Under the pieces are notes generated by a model. The model ran no database searches. It was not told the DNA's origin and saw only the letters and a program-made list of their open reading frames with translations. Shown piece after piece: positions 1-13,145 of a stretch of 64,000 bases of DNA. Within the stretch, counting starts at the first letter, position 1, and each line of letters begins with the position of its first letter. This DNA is from Liolophura sinensis (Eukaryota > Mollusca > Polyplacophora > Chitonida > Chitonidae): NCBI RefSeq assembly GCF_032854445.1, contig NC_088299.1, positions 3,945,001 to 4,009,000 on the forward strand. Direction: 5' to 3'. The translations under genes were made by a program, and so were the position numbers.

Positions 1-1190
1 GTTTGATACAAAAGCATTTTGTAGCGAGACGAAATATAATATCAGTCAAGAGAAAATACACCTTTTAGCAGCATATATACAACGGGCAGTTTGACATTAT
101 TAGCCTTTTAGCTTGACAGGACATAATATAAGTTATACGCCTATATAGCAATGTAAGTTAAAAGTTACATTTAGTTACCATAAAGCCTTTTCCGGTATTC
201 GAGATATAACATCAGTCGAATCTTAAATAGCAACCTATTCAACTATTAGACAGCTTGATACTGAAGCCTTTGGGTGTGAGACGAGATGTAATATCCATTA
301 AGTGAATTTACGTCCGTGTCGCGACATGTCCTCGATGAAGGTTTCATACAAAGGCATTTTGCAGCCAGACGAAATTTAAAAACATTCACGTGAAGCTCAG
401 CCAAGTAAGACAGAAGATGAGAAGGATGCCAGCTGGCAGAGTATAATACTGCACGAAAATCGTGGCGACCTGTTTTCGGAAAGCAGTATCTCACGAGACT
501 CGAAACATACCAAGAATTTGTGTGCGAACACGTTAATTCCCTATACACATATAGAACGAACGGCAGGTAGATAATTAATGAGGTATTTGACACATCACTT
601 CACCATCTGTCGACTTATTCCACTCACTCCAAGACTCTTGTGTTCGCGGACAGGTGATGGCCACGATTATACTTAAAATTACTAATTAGGTTGTGATTAA
701 CCGTAATTATATGCCTTTGTTGGCTACTCTACAGAATGTGATCGAATAATATGGCCGCTAGTAATGCAATAAATGTAAAGATTTTATGCAATGTCCACCG
801 TAATTAGGAAGAAAATCCAAACATGTATGTTTACCTCCTGTACATGCCACAGACATTTTTAGGAAAGGATAAAAACTTTTGTCTAAGTTAGACTTTAGCC
901 TTGTAACAAATACTCTTCAGTGTACAAGATATGCAGTATGTAAAACTGTATGCTCTCAGATTGCTGTACATGCTGCGTGTTCAAAACATTTAAGAACACT
1001 TGGCAATAGAAATGAACAAATTTTCACCTAAATAGTTATGTTCATGCTATAAGACATTTCCAAACGCATTGTCCTAAACAAAAGTGACAGCCAATGATTG
1101 TTGAAGGTTGTGGAAGTTAGAGTCATGTCCACTAAATCCAATTTGACAAAAGACAATTAGATTCATATCTTCATCTCTTTTTGTTTTGTT
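1..1190. other. No gene seen; degenerate short repeats
   Basis: Three related stretches (around 3-45, 250-295 and 340-385) share the pattern TACAAAGGCATTTTG...GACGAAAT, so the start of the window contains an old local duplication. No coding evidence otherwise. Confidence 0.4.
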
Positions 1191-1227
1191 ATAGCACTGA
1201 GGCCAACGTATTCTGGCCAGCCGTGTA

Positions 1228-1400
1228 TTTTATTTATTTATAAGCATTATGGTGGGAGGAAAGTTGGTAGTGTTAGATAGTGTTAGAGCACGCGTACGAT
1301 CGGAGAGGAATCCAGCATAAGTTAGACCTGAACTCACATCGACCGCACTGGCCAGAGGTTCCAGAGTTATTTTGCTACCGCGTTAACCAGTCACCTGATG
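1228..1400 (-). repeat. SINE-1 copy, degenerate
   Basis: Family definition used below: tRNA-like head (GCCTCCGTGGC..AG.TGGTTAGC), body GGTTTCCTCCCACCATAATG, then GTGAAATATTCTTGAGTACG, and an AATAAATA tail. Here it is read on the minus strand, with CATTATGGTGGGAGGAAA and a diverged head. Confidence 0.6.
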
Positions 1401-1699
1401 AAGAAAACGGAATACTGTATTCAAGGACCTTTACCAGGACAGATCAGTCGCTGCCACGCCTTAGCTTTCAAACAAGCCACAACTCACATCCAGATGTAGG
1501 CTACTACTCGTTTTCTTAGTGTTTCGGAACGTGAAAATACGGACGTGAAAGTCGATACACGGTTTTGACATTTGCTGATGAAATCAAGGGATTTTCAGGA
1601 GGGATCTTGCGGCATCCATATAACGTGCCGCCTGACGCCATTGAAGTGCAGTACAAAAAGGGGTAGGTCTCCAGCCTGGAAGGCAACACAGCTTTATGG

Positions 1700-3105
1700 G
1701 AATCATCGACTATACGCATTATAAAGATCTTTATTTAGCAAAAAACAGTGTATTTAAAAAATCATTAACTTGGGCTGACAAACGCACGCATGCCCGGCTG
1801 ACAAACGAACAGAGAAGAATAGTTCAGTCTATCCGTTCTAACTTGTTTCAGGTCAAGTCGATCTTCAGTGGACCGAACCCTCGCCAGATGTCGACCGCAT
1901 AGTCATATTGCACAGTTGAGGGGTGGGCATTGTACACATATCAACATCAATACGTTGCCCCGATACCTATACTACACATAACTTATTTATCGATGTGAAA
2001 TTTAATCCACAACCGCTTGCACGTTAACACTTGACCGTTCACGTTGAACAGATATGGCCAAATATGACAAAGGTCCTTTTCAAACCCACTGATGCTTTGC
2101 CGGACATTGTAAAGTTCATGTATAGGGCAACAATAAGTGTATATACACACACTAAACAAGAGGTTAACACATATGTCATTCCCATATCAATAAGTACTGT
2201 TTCCCCTTAAATTACATATAAATATTTATCAGAAACTAATATTTCATGCATATTGGTTTGCATCGTGACACTTGAAAATGACACTTTAATGTATTCCATT
2301 TGTCATTGTAACAAGCTCATATTTTCTCAATTTACTTTTCCACCTATATCAGCGGATAAATACCTACAGAGTATTTTTACATCTTTTCACTAAGGTTTTA
2401 CATTAGCATTTTAATTAGCATCTTAATAGTATAATTCTTTGATTTGTCTTTGTAAATTATATTTATTTCATAACTAAAGACGTAGGGCACATCTGCTGCA
2501 GACGATTCTCTATCCTTAGAAGCTTCAGAAACAGTGGATCAGTCATCAGTATTATTTTTTTTTTCGAATTTACATTTAATCTTAAATACTCTTAAATGTG
2601 AGGCATAAGTCTCTTGCATCAATCTCTTGCACAATGCTGTTTGAAAAAGCAACCATACCAAAGTGGCGCTCAATGCGTTTGCACTAATTTGCAAAATGTT
2701 GCTTCAAACCATACGTTGTGCTATCTAAAATTATTTTAACTGTACCCCGCAGACTTCTGAAATCAAATGTATCATCACCACACATTTGAGGTGGGGACTT
2801 TAAAGGACTTTAAATATTTCATTTACGTGACAGTGATAAAGTTCTACATGGGCACTGAATCGGAAAGAGCAGCTTATGCAATGCAATGCAATGGCGGTGT
2901 ATGCATCCAAATAGAACACATGTCAAAGGAGAAGGAAATTTGAAAAATGACACTATAGGCTGAAAAGTGCACATTTTTTTCTATCTGGTGATGCCTGCTG
3001 TATAATTTTGCGATTTTTTCTCGCCATACACGTAAAGCCTGAAAACGGCAAAGCTGGCATAAAGAGTTCATCGCGTCCTCCATCTACCCTGTCATTTATG
3101 CTGAA
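1700..3105. other. No gene seen
   Basis: AT-rich, with only short open frames lacking family features. I see no splice-site pairs enclosing convincing protein and no strong repeat. Confidence 0.5.
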
Positions 3106-3109
3106 GGTG

Positions 3110-3390
3110 TGTTGCCTCTCAGTCAGTGAGATTCGTTAAAACCGCCGGCTTGTTTGTCTAAACTCGGAACCTACGTCCAACATTCCGGTTTCCCGATCGT
3201 CAAGAGGAAATCACCGAAGCAACGCGTAGTACCGGCGGTTGGAAGGTCACGTACATTTTCTGCCGGAAATGTACGAACTGCACTACGGCGGTTTCCGACG
3301 GCAATTCTCCTCCTAACACAGAAGACTTCGGGACTACTTCTTAGGCAAAACGGAGACGCCAACAGCGGATTTTGGCGCTGACTTCATGTA
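3110..3390. other. GC-richer, CpG-containing island without a recognised gene
   Basis: Frames are open on both strands because stops are rare, not because a protein family is visible. It contains the small palindrome GTACATTTTCTGCCGGAAAT then GTAC. It could be an old mobile element or a promoter-like island. Confidence 0.35.
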
Positions 3391-3399
3391 TAATTTATC

Positions 3400-4350
3400 A
3401 ACTTGAGGTACATATTAGAATTTTTATGGCATGCACATGAAATGCATATTCTTTTCAATGGTATTTGTTTGATATTTACATTTTCCTTTCCTTCAAACAT
3501 ATCATGTTCGATATCTATTCAGATGTTGAAAGTGGTTGTAAAATATATACTGCACGCTGTAAGTGATACTCATTACCGTCAGTAACGCAATGAACTATTT
3601 CTTATCTCACCGATGAAATGGTTAGTGCCTACTCTCCGTCGGATAAATCCAATAAACAGCCTTCAATGGTCTATACTATGAGCTGGACTATCGCTGTAAA
3701 ATTTTGGTTTCATTACTAAAGGTTGTCAATCACTGTAACAGTGAACGCTGTTTCAGCTCGCAGATCCATTGACATGGATTTACTGCAAGACAAAAGTCAG
3801 TGAACATGAAATACTTAAAACTCAGTTGGGTGTTATCTTCTGGATAGCTTTGTGGTGGGGGAGACACCATTAGGTGCCGTGAATTCCCACAAATGTTTTC
3901 GTTGTCTAACCTATAACTGCATTAGATTGTTATGTCAGACCGAATGTTACGCCACTTGACCTATTCCCCTTTGCTCTAATGCTTTGATTGTAACTGATGT
4001 GTTCATTTTCCTGAAATGCCCTTCTAAAACCAAAATCATGTACCTATTTAATCGATGTAATTAACCAATCGATCACCATACACAGTCCCACAAATATACT
4101 TGTGCTGAGGTAAGCAGGCAGGGTAAAATAAAAAAACTATTTAATGTAACGGTTGTTATGGTTAAAATCAATCCATCGACAAAACAACCCAACAGCCAGT
4201 ACTAAACAAGCTGAAAAAGGCGAGCATGTGACTCAGTCTTCACAAAAGCCATTGTAGACTAATATTGATTGACTTTCATCGATCAGTGGAAATATCAAAC
4301 GACGAGAATGTTAGGAGAACTCAGGTAAATTATGGGGGCTGTGTAAATCA
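3400..4350. other. No gene seen
   Basis: AT-rich spacer before the 33-bp minisatellite. No coding or repeat structure that I can support. Confidence 0.5.
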
Positions 4351-4359
4351 TCAGCACCA

Positions 4360-4805
4360 CAGCGGGATTGTGAATCCATTTCTATAACTTCGCTGCGAGA
4401 GAGTGAATCCAGCTCCATACTATCGCTCCGACACAGTGAATCTATAGCTCATAACATTGCTGCGAAATGGTGAATCCAGTTCCACAATATCGCTGCGAGA
4501 TGGTGAATCCAGTTCCACAATATCGCTTCGCGATCGTGAATCCAGCTCTAGAATATCGCTGTGAGATGGTGAATCCAGCTCCACAATATCGCCGCGAGAT
4601 GGTGAACCCAACGCCACAATATCGCTGCGAGATCGTCAATCTTCTCCACACGATCGTGGCGAGATGGTGAATCCAGCTATACAATATCGCTGCGAGATGG
4701 TAAATCCAGCGCCACAATATCGCCGCGAGATGGTGAATCCAGCTCCACAATATCGCTGCGAGATAGTGTATCCGACTTAACCAAATGGCTACGAGATTCA
4801 TGAAG
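4360..4805. repeat. Minisatellite, 33-bp unit, about 13 copies
   Basis: Degenerate tandem copies of GTGAATCCAGCTCCACAATA then TCGCTGCGAGATG. The period is a multiple of three, so several frames stay open and give spurious repetitive peptides on both strands. Flanking weaker copies extend to about 4910. Confidence 0.93.
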
Positions 4806-5111
4806 TGAAGTCAGGACCACATTGTCCCGCCAATACAGTGCACACATCTCCAGGATATCACCGTGAGATAATACATATATATCCAAAACACAGCTGCCAG
4901 ACCGTGAATCCGGCTTTGCGACATGGGTATAGTAAATTCAAATTCGGTCGAATCCACACCTGCAGGCCTCTAACGAAATAATTTATTTATAAACATCTTT
5001 ACTTCCTCAGCGAACACTGCAATTCGTACAAAACAATACGCGAAGTTTTATCAACACGCGGAAATATAAAACAGTCTCACGTTCTCGTTATGCCCTGACT
5101 GAATGAGAATT

Positions 5112-5432
5112 TAGGTGAGTGAGTGAGTGCTTGGGGTTTAACGTCGTACTTAACAATTTTTCAGTCATATGCCTCCTTGTTGCAGGACGGATTTCCACTG
5201 CTCTTTTTTCTAGTGCTGCTTCACCGAGACGCCTTACCGAAGACAAGTAAGCCGCTCCGCCCTAGTCATTACACTGATACCGGTCAACCAGTCGTTGCAC
5301 TATCCCCTACATGCTGAACGCCAAACGAGGAAGTTACAACTTCCTCTTTTAAGGTGTGACTCGACCCAGAATTGATAAAGGATATACCGCCTCCCGAAGA
5401 GGACGCTCTACCAACCGTGCTACAGGGGGCAG
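5112..5432 (-). repeat. SINE-2 copy, near full length
   Basis: Second tRNA-derived family: head with GTAGCACGGTTGGTAGAGCG, body CGTTCAGCATG..GGGGATAGTGCAACGAC, end ATTGTTAAGTACGACGTTAA then ACCCCAAGCACTCACTCAC. Read on the minus strand here. This copy runs from the tail to the tRNA-like head. Confidence 0.85.
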
Positions 5433-5449
5433 TGAGAATTTAGGTATAC

Positions 5450-7350
5450 GTTCTAAAATGATATGTTGTTGGATTGGTAATACAATACACCGCAAAAGAT
5501 CTCCCCATTAGCAACAATAAAACATCGATTTAAAGGTTCTCTATATTTAGTCTCGGCTCTAAGGGAATGTCAGATATCATGATACCCACTGCGCCTTCAA
5601 TTTGTCCTGTCTGCTAAATATTGAACGCATTCACTGCTGTTTAAGTGCCCACTATTAAATACTGTACATTTTAAATTTTGTTGAGAAACGTTTGTTGCGT
5701 TAATAATGGTGTGATGTTTAAACAATAGATTACACAGCTTTATAAGCTATGCACATTGCATGTGTTGTATTACAGTTAATGTAACTTAACGATTACAAGA
5801 TATGCTTAGTCAAAACATACATTTATACCCAAATGAGACCAAATACTGTGATTTTCATGGGACAGCAACGGTCATGTGCGGGACGTGTATATTCCGGTAT
5901 CCTGCAGCCGATGTTATATGTATCCGCTGACTAGGTTATCTCTCTTTGCTGAGTTGTCAAAACAATGGTCGCATCGTTGATGCGAGTTGCCTAGATACCG
6001 GTGAGTCATATGCCCGTTACTGACACCAAAGATTTCCTTATCCTATCACTGAGTAACCAAGTCACTAATAATATCCGTCTGAAAATCGCACCTGGAGGCA
6101 GTATATCGCGTGGCACGCTATTCAGTACAATTGACTTAAATAGTTCAAAATAAAATGACATTTATACTTGATTGAAGGCCCTTTCACCGACCATGTCTTG
6201 TGGCTTCAATAGCAAGGTCAACACTTGTGCAAACGCGAAACGTTGACGTTGTTCAAATACTTCTCTACTGACCACATAATAGTAGTGAAAACCTGAAACA
6301 TTGTAACAGGAGCATTCTTCACATCAGGTGTGCAAAGCTCTCGTCATATTGTGGTAAGGGAACGTAAATTTATTAACGGAGCAGATGTTTTACACAGGTA
6401 GGATATAAAACGGCAAATAGCTTTTTAATTGTGCAAGCAACAAGCAGAGACAGTCTTTAGTCTCAGTGTTATGTTGGTTGCATGCATCACACATATAGTA
6501 AGTCCTTCATTGTGAACGGCTGTCGGTCTTATATACGTGCGTTTTAACCAGGCTTTTCATTTTGCTGGCAGATCACTGATCAAGTGCACAAGAATACCTC
6601 AGTCAATGATATGAAAGCGATAAGACATAATTCCAGACTGACCGTTAGATAGCAATAATGAGATCGTCCCATACTCTGATCAGCTCATATTGAATTCAGC
6701 CTTGTATGTGATTTATGAGGTCATTTACCCTCCTGTTGTATACGCCATACACATCTTGTCGGCTTTCATCATAGCACAGATCAATATAAATGTCTTAAAA
6801 ATACTTTTTCCGGTTTTTGCTCAAAATATTGTTAAACGTACCACTGCAAACGACTAAACCATGATAAAAGATCAAGATATCAGCCGGTGGTGTACCATAG
6901 AGGTATAAGTCCCATCAAGTGGTACTTATAATTTTTGTTCAGTTATAAAAAAAAAAACAAGTTATGTAAATGTGGCTGTCAATACGTTAAGAGGAGACAC
7001 AAGCAGGCTAGAAAATGAAAAAAATGAACTTTTTCCTGTCCGGTAGGCAAATGAGGCTATTTAGAGCTTAATACAAGCAAGGATCTCCTACACCTAATTA
7101 GTGTCAAATATTTAGGCCAAAGAAAGAAAAACATGTGGTACATGTACACACTGAAAATGCAAATGAGTTGTGGTGTTAATATCTAGCTTTTTCAATTGTC
7201 ACGAAATTTGATTTATGGAATATGCAAAGAGCGCTGATTACCCATAGCAAATAAGTGCGTACAATGTGTAGTTATCTATTTGTTTTGTGTTTTACGCGGT
7301 ACTCAAGAATAGGTACAGTGTGTAGTTTGGTCAGTGATCATCATGCCAAC
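5450..7350. other. No gene seen (3' side of the receptor)
   Basis: AT-rich. If the receptor is spliced after codon 268, its last exon should lie here or further left. I looked for an N-P-x-x-Y coding block after an acceptor on the minus strand and did not find a convincing one. Confidence 0.4.
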
Positions 7351-7357
7351 ACGTGAG

Positions 7358-8299
7358 TCAGTCAAGGTCAGATACACTTTCACTTTCATATTTGCAAATC
7401 TGTTTCCGATGACGACATTTCGCTCTTAAACTTTGCAAGCAAATTAGCCAGGCGAGGAACAAAAAAGTATAATTCAACTGCCTCTGAATACTTACCGCAA
7501 ACGGTAGATGGTTGACAATGGTTGAAAACATAACGAATACGAACACAAATCGGCAGAGATCGGAGGCAAAGATGAGCTCTCCGTATCGATCCTGAACATT
7601 CCTCTTGCCGTGCCGGTATTTGGTCGATATTGACACCGGAACGTGAAACCTTTCGGCTCGATACTTAGTCACAGCCACTTTTTTCATGTGCCTTAATAGC
7701 AAGGTGGCATCCGCGAGACACACAGTCGAGGCACACGTCATGGCACAGACCAAGATGACAAAGAACACCGAGAAGCCGACACCCCATTCGTACGGTAAAA
7801 AAGCGCAGGTTTTATCGCGGGCGTTGAAGTAAGAGTCATTGGCAACCCCTGCTACAGGTAGGATTCCCACTAGCCCGGAAAGCACCATAGCCCCTGCCAT
7901 GATCCAAGGAGCGGCAAACGTAGAAATTTTACTCTGTGCCTCGCCGGTGATTCGCATGAAGAAAGCCCATTGTAAACTAAGGCAGAGAAGACCGAGAATC
8001 TGCGTCAAACGCAGAGTACAAAATATCCAGATATACAATGAGCATAGTTCTTGTGTCCATGGGTAATTGCCGATGGTGATTACAGCTGGGATGGGTAAGG
8101 TGAAAACGGCGTTTAGTGCCATGGGGACGATGATAAGTAGCAGGGTGATGTCCGTGCCGTGGTAATGGTTTCTGTAGTGAGATATCGTAACAACACACAG
8201 GACATCAAGGACCATCACTATAACACAGAGGAAGAGCCATGCAGTGGAGCTCCCAAAATCCATGATGAAAGTCAACCACACTATCCGCACATGGAACAA
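7358..8299 (-). CDS. Rhodopsin-type seven-helix receptor, divergent orphan
   Basis: A 313-residue open frame with seven hydrophobic segments (about 20-40, 51-72, 86-110, 131-152, 172-195, 249-269, 276-291). C86 at the top of helix 3 and C165 in loop 2 form the usual disulfide pair, W132 lies in helix 4 and P266 in helix 6. The DRY position reads QWA (110-112), helix 2 has Asn at the usual Asp (ALNAVF), and helix 7 has no NPxxY. The tail KQICKYESESVSDLD is acidic and Ser-rich. The second Met (codon 13, 8263) has the better start context (A at -3, G at +4). A perfect GTAAGT follows codon 268, just after the helix 6 Pro, so the true transcript may splice out there and the helix 7 read here may be intron. 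Ligand and subfamily are unknown. Confidence 0.7.
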   Translation of the reverse strand: MFHVRIVWLTFIMDFGSSTAWLFLCVIVMVLDVLCVVTISHYRNHYHGTDITLLLIIVPMALNAVFTLPIPAVITIGNYPWTQELCSLYIWIFCTLRLTQILGLLCLSLQWAFFMRITGEAQSKISTFAAPWIMAGAMVLSGLVGILPVAGVANDSYFNARDKTCAFLPYEWGVGFSVFFVILVCAMTCASTVCLADATLLLRHMKKVAVTKYRAERFHVPVSISTKYRHGKRNVQDRYGELIFASDLCRFVFVFVMFSTIVNHLPFAVSIQRQLNYTFLFLAWLICLQSLRAKCRHRKQICKYESESVSDLD

Positions 8300-10640
8300 A
8301 ACTACAATATTCTCACAGCAATGTATCGAACCACAAGATCCGCAAATAAAAAAAACATATCACGACAATAAACTCACCGGCATCGCAGATACATGGATTG
8401 ATACTTTTGTTTATATCCACAGCAATGAAATCAGCAACAGGATGTGGTCGTATACAGACCCATGGTACTGATGGAAGCGAAATACAAATGAAAATTTGTA
8501 TCCCAATAACTGGTGTCAGCAACACTGTCCATCCATGTTAAGAAGCAATGTCGACACGTGGAATCATCACCTTACCGGCAAGCCGTTAATAAAGCGGGTC
8601 AATTTACCTCCCAGCCAAATATTACTGTATTATCAGCTGTCATTTGATATCCTTGCCTCTAGGCATATCGCTACATGCACAGCCGCGAGCGGTCAACCAA
8701 GGTAGACCCGAAGATACCAGTGCGTTGTCGTTGTTACCACATCGTAAGAAGAGTCTCGACCAAATCCTGACACAAACCTTGTTTCGGCTACGTTGATCAA
8801 TTTATTTTGCAAGTATCGATATGATAACAATCAGTCTGTACTAGTCTTTGAAGATATAGTGTGAACCACGCTCATGCAAACTGACCACATGCATGCACAA
8901 ACTAAATGATTAACCCACATCTTTGTGACGAACCATCACAATAGAGAAATGTAAATAAATAGCTTTTGACGCCGTCAGATGGTAGCACATGTTCCATGCG
9001 ATACGCTCGATGGAATGCAAACAACCGCGCTATCTTTCCGTCTGTCACTTGCTGTGTAAACCAGCGGAGTGCCCACTGCCTTCTGTCACTGTCTGATCTT
9101 GATGGTCACGCTGCAACGTATATGGGTGCATCCTTCCAACCGGTGATGGTAAATGTCACCAAGGACACAGGATGTGGAGGCCTCGCATACCTGATGCCGT
9201 CACCGAAGACCCCCGGGAGACAAGCAGGGGCGGTCCATTTTTAACCCGAGGTGTTGTAACTAGCTAATAACTGACGTTCTAACTGTGTTTATTGACCGAA
9301 TCCCAGCTTTATAGAGCGTGGCCTTGGTAACTTCAGTGTAATTATTTAAGCTTCTTCAACAGACGGCTCTCTCCTAATTAACCTAATACCCACAGACACG
9401 CTTCACGCGCTGTCTTCCCCGCCAGAATTAAATGGGGGTGAGCTGAGGAAATTCCCCTAGCACGCTCTTCCGCACTAATTTTCAGTGTTGCTATAGCGAC
9501 GGCGAACAAATTATGAGGATAAAACGTGTCATCAAAGCTAGTCCTAGTTGAAGTATTGCGAAAGATCGCATAGATTGTCCTTATCCGAGTTTTCATGAGA
9601 ATGTTCCGGTTTTCACAGTACAAACCCAAACACCAAACAGTAGTCTGTTTCGTTTGGCGCGAAACACAGCGTACCCTTGACTTCGAAATAAATGTACATA
9701 TATGTCGTATATCACGCAGGGTTTACCGTAATGTCGTCTGCTAGCTCAGCTCACTGAATACAGTCCTAGACAATGCCGTTAGGTTTTCTCGACGATTTGT
9801 CCTCAGTAGTGCTGCTGAATCTAAATAAAACTAGATACAGCCACACCGTATTGCGTGGTACCACGTGTCCCATGTACAGCTCCAGGCATGCCGTCTTACT
9901 TATCAAATCGATCTAATGCTGTTGTTGTAGTAGTGATCAGCAAATACTGTCCACAGGGAAGGCAGATAAATCCAAAGCCCGTTGCTAACGGCAGATCGGG
10001 TTTCCTTTGTTTTTGCCGTACATGTACAACCAATCAAAACACCCTTTCTTTGAATGCGTAAAACCGTCAGGCCGATGTCTGACTTAACAATTCGTTTTGT
10101 AGATAGCACTTAGTGCCGTAACCTGCAGATCTAAGATGAATGCTTCACGGAGATTATTCAGCTGTGTAAATGCGGCCGGGGAGCATGGCAAGCCCATTCG
10201 CCTCCAAGTTGGTCTTGCGGGGATATCCCTCCTCACCTGCCGGCGTAACAATATACTGAGATTGCTGCCTACATCGCCTTGAAGTGGATCTATTGTAAAA
10301 CACCGCCCGGCTCACTTAAACAAGTTGTCTTACTCCAGTCAGCCACGAGCTGTCTGAGCACAAAGGTGCGCGTACAAAACTGCGCATGCGTGGCAGCACG
10401 CGCAACACCCGGGGCTCTGACAGGTGTTCCAGTTTGTCAGCTTACATTTGGAATTCGGAATTCTCACAGTCTCGGAATGAATAATTAGGCATGATTAGCA
10501 TAATTTACTCTCTACACGATATTTTACATGCATTTTCCTTTCCACGAATTTAACAAGAGAAAATAATTCAGTTTGTATAATTCAATATTTAGTTCCAGCT
10601 TTCATCGCCGTTCCCATATATATGTACACCGTTAAATTTA
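8300..10640. other. No gene seen
   Basis: Upstream flank of the receptor. A 92-codon plus-strand frame at 8966-9244 has no recognisable domain and no splice context. The rest is AT-rich spacer with a few GC-richer patches around 9000-9240 and 10140-10440. Confidence 0.45.
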
Positions 10641-10647
10641 CATACAT

Positions 10648-10803
10648 CGTTATTTGATTATTTGATTGTTTTTTTACGCAGTACCCAAGAATATTTCACT
10701 TATACGACGGCGGCCAGCAATATGGTGGGAGGAAACCAGGCAGGGCCCGGCGGAAACCCACCACCATCCGCAGGTTACTGGCAGACCTTCCCACTTACGG
10801 CGT
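10648..10803 (-). repeat. SINE-1 copy, head missing
   Basis: Contains AAGAATATTTCACTTATACG, GGTGGGAGGAAACC and CATCCGCAGGTTACTGGCAG, read on the minus strand; it stops before the tRNA-like head. Confidence 0.85.
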
Positions 10804-10809
10804 TATTTT

Positions 10810-13000
10810 ATTTAAAAAATATTAATATAACTGTTGCACTAAATGACAATATTACGTTGCACAAAACTTTGAACGCATATGACAACGCTGTGTGTACAGA
10901 GCGACAAATTCACTTCGTAGTTAAGTTGTCCGTGGATTTGACATAGAATTCATTGTACCTAATACTTAATTTTCGTGGGAAATGCATTAACTGGGAAAAA
11001 GCATATAATCTTATGTTAATTTTTCTTGCCCATCTTTATTATCATGAAAATCAGACCTGGATAGGAAATTTACCAATTAGTCAGGACCAAATATCTCCTA
11101 TAATAAAAGGTAATATTTTGCTAATCTAGCCTTTAAATATGTATTTCACTTTAATGTGGTTAATTATACATTTACATGTGTTCTGCATTAATTATACATT
11201 TAGTTTAACATGGATCCAAGCTAAGCCATGCATACAATAATAACCTTTTACACACATTAGTTTGTCGAACCAAAGAGAAAAATACATTTCATTATCAGAT
11301 AGCGGATAACTGTTCTATGTTTAAATTCACGTTTAAGATTCTGTTAGAATTCAAATTTCAAATGCAGCATTATAAATATGCATACATGTATCTTTCATAT
11401 ACGACATAAAATGTACAAAGCGATGGAGTACAGCGGTGTTAAATGTGAACTTAAAGATGTGCTGCCATAGCCATTAGATAAAGCTGTTTTAGCGAATTCG
11501 CACTTACGCAAAATATATTTATTTTCTTGGTGCTTTACGACAAACTCGAGAATGTTTCACTTATGCGACGGAAGCCAGAATTATGGCTGGAGGAAACCCG
11601 AGGAAAAAAAATATGATATGTGTACCAAGCATGTAGACCTTTTATCCTCACAATTTGAGATACATTTACTGTGACTTTAACCCAGGCCTGGTGCCTTCGT
11701 TTTTTTTGTTTGTTTTTTTTTTTGGCGGTGGGGCTTGTTTTGTTTTCATTTTTTCGAAACACAGGTAGAAAATAACGTAATTTGTAAATCATATCCAAAC
11801 CAATCCTGTAAAAAAAATGGTCTCATGATTGTTGTATTTTAATGACTAGGAAATTTAAATGCGCAGAGAAATTGTGGAAGGCTCCCAGGTTTAAAAAACT
11901 GTTTAAATTCCATAATTATTCTGCTTTACTTGAAAATGTTTTAAATCAAACAGAAATATTGCATCATGCACAGCCTTTGTGGAGCTTTGTGAAGTAGATA
12001 TAGAAATATTCTGCTTTCTCTTCAACATAATTATGCACATTGTGATTCTTTCCATACACGTAAATGTGCATATAAAATTTTTGGTTTGAAATACTGGTTT
12101 TGGGGCCACTTCCTCTTCGGATATCGTCAAATCAGAGCTTTTATTATAAGGCATACGAGAAGGTCCCTTCTACATCGTGTAAATCGTTCTAAATATCCGA
12201 TACGTTTTCCAGTCTTTTTTTGTCTCTGCAAAGTCACTTCCCTGCTTGAATTCTTTCCCTATCTTCGACAGCCTCAAGCTGAAATCTGTTTTGGCTTTTT
12301 TCTCTCCATTCACCATCCCTCAACTAACCCTCCCACACCCCAGGTGACCCTCACCGTCGCCAGCTGATACGCGTCATTATTCAAGTGCCACCAGGTAAAC
12401 CGTGGGCGAGAGGTGATTCATCGATTATGGAGTCCCAGCAGCTGTTTCAATACTCCGCCCATTGTGGGGAAGGGGAGACAGAGCTGTGCACGACGACTGC
12501 TAGGAGCAGGGTAAAGGTTGGGTACAACAGAAAGTTGGCCGCGGTTGGGGGTGGGGGTGGAGGGGTCATGAAATAGATCTGTGTGAGGGTAATCATAATT
12601 TGCAGTTTGCAGGTGTGCTGCGATTTGAATTTATATAACGCTATTGCAAAAGCAGTATCCTTTACACGCGGTACCAAATAATCACGTTATTGAATTTATT
12701 TAATGCTTAACGCCGTGCTGAAGTATTTTTTTTACTTATGACTTACAACAGTTTCCTGTAGACGCCCGCAGTTTAACAAAATCCCGTTGTGTAGTAATTA
12801 GCATATCAATAGCTTACGCTACCCGTAATGAAACATTACAGTACGGCGAGCAAATACTATCCATAGGGAGCAATTATCCATTTTGTGCGCTGTATGTAAT
12901 AAAATATTTACCTATATAAAATATATTATTGGTGTGAACAGAATTATGTGGACTTTCGCTTCCTCGTTGATTTAAGGTGTTAGAACAATGGGAATACATT
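10810..13000. other. No gene seen; one SINE-1 tail fragment
   Basis: AT-rich. About 11513-11605 is a SINE-1 tail fragment on the minus strand (CGAGAATGTTTCACTTATGC). There is a poly-T tract near 11700 and a G-rich run (GGGGGTGGGGGTGGAGGGG) near 12547. Confidence 0.5.
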
Positions 13001-13008
13001 TCTTTTAA

Positions 13009-13145
13009 TTGATTTATTTGATTTATTTGATAAGTGATTCACGCCTCACTCAAGAATATTTCACTTATACGACGGCAGCCAGCATTACGGTAGGAGGAAA
13101 CCGGGAAGAACCTAGGGGGGAAACTCACGACCATCCGCAGGTTAA
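13009..13145 (-). repeat. SINE-1 copy, truncated
   Basis: Tail and body (CTCAAGAATATTTCACTTAT, CATCCGCAGGTT) on the minus strand, then unrelated sequence joined to head-like fragments near 13170-13240. Confidence 0.75.

Noticed and set aside
4420-4886. Repetitive open frames on both strands
   Set aside because: Translations of the 33-bp minisatellite, open because the period is a multiple of three.
8966-9244. A 92-codon plus-strand frame in a GC-richer patch
   Set aside because: No domain, signal peptide or splice evidence; kept only as a note in the gap description.
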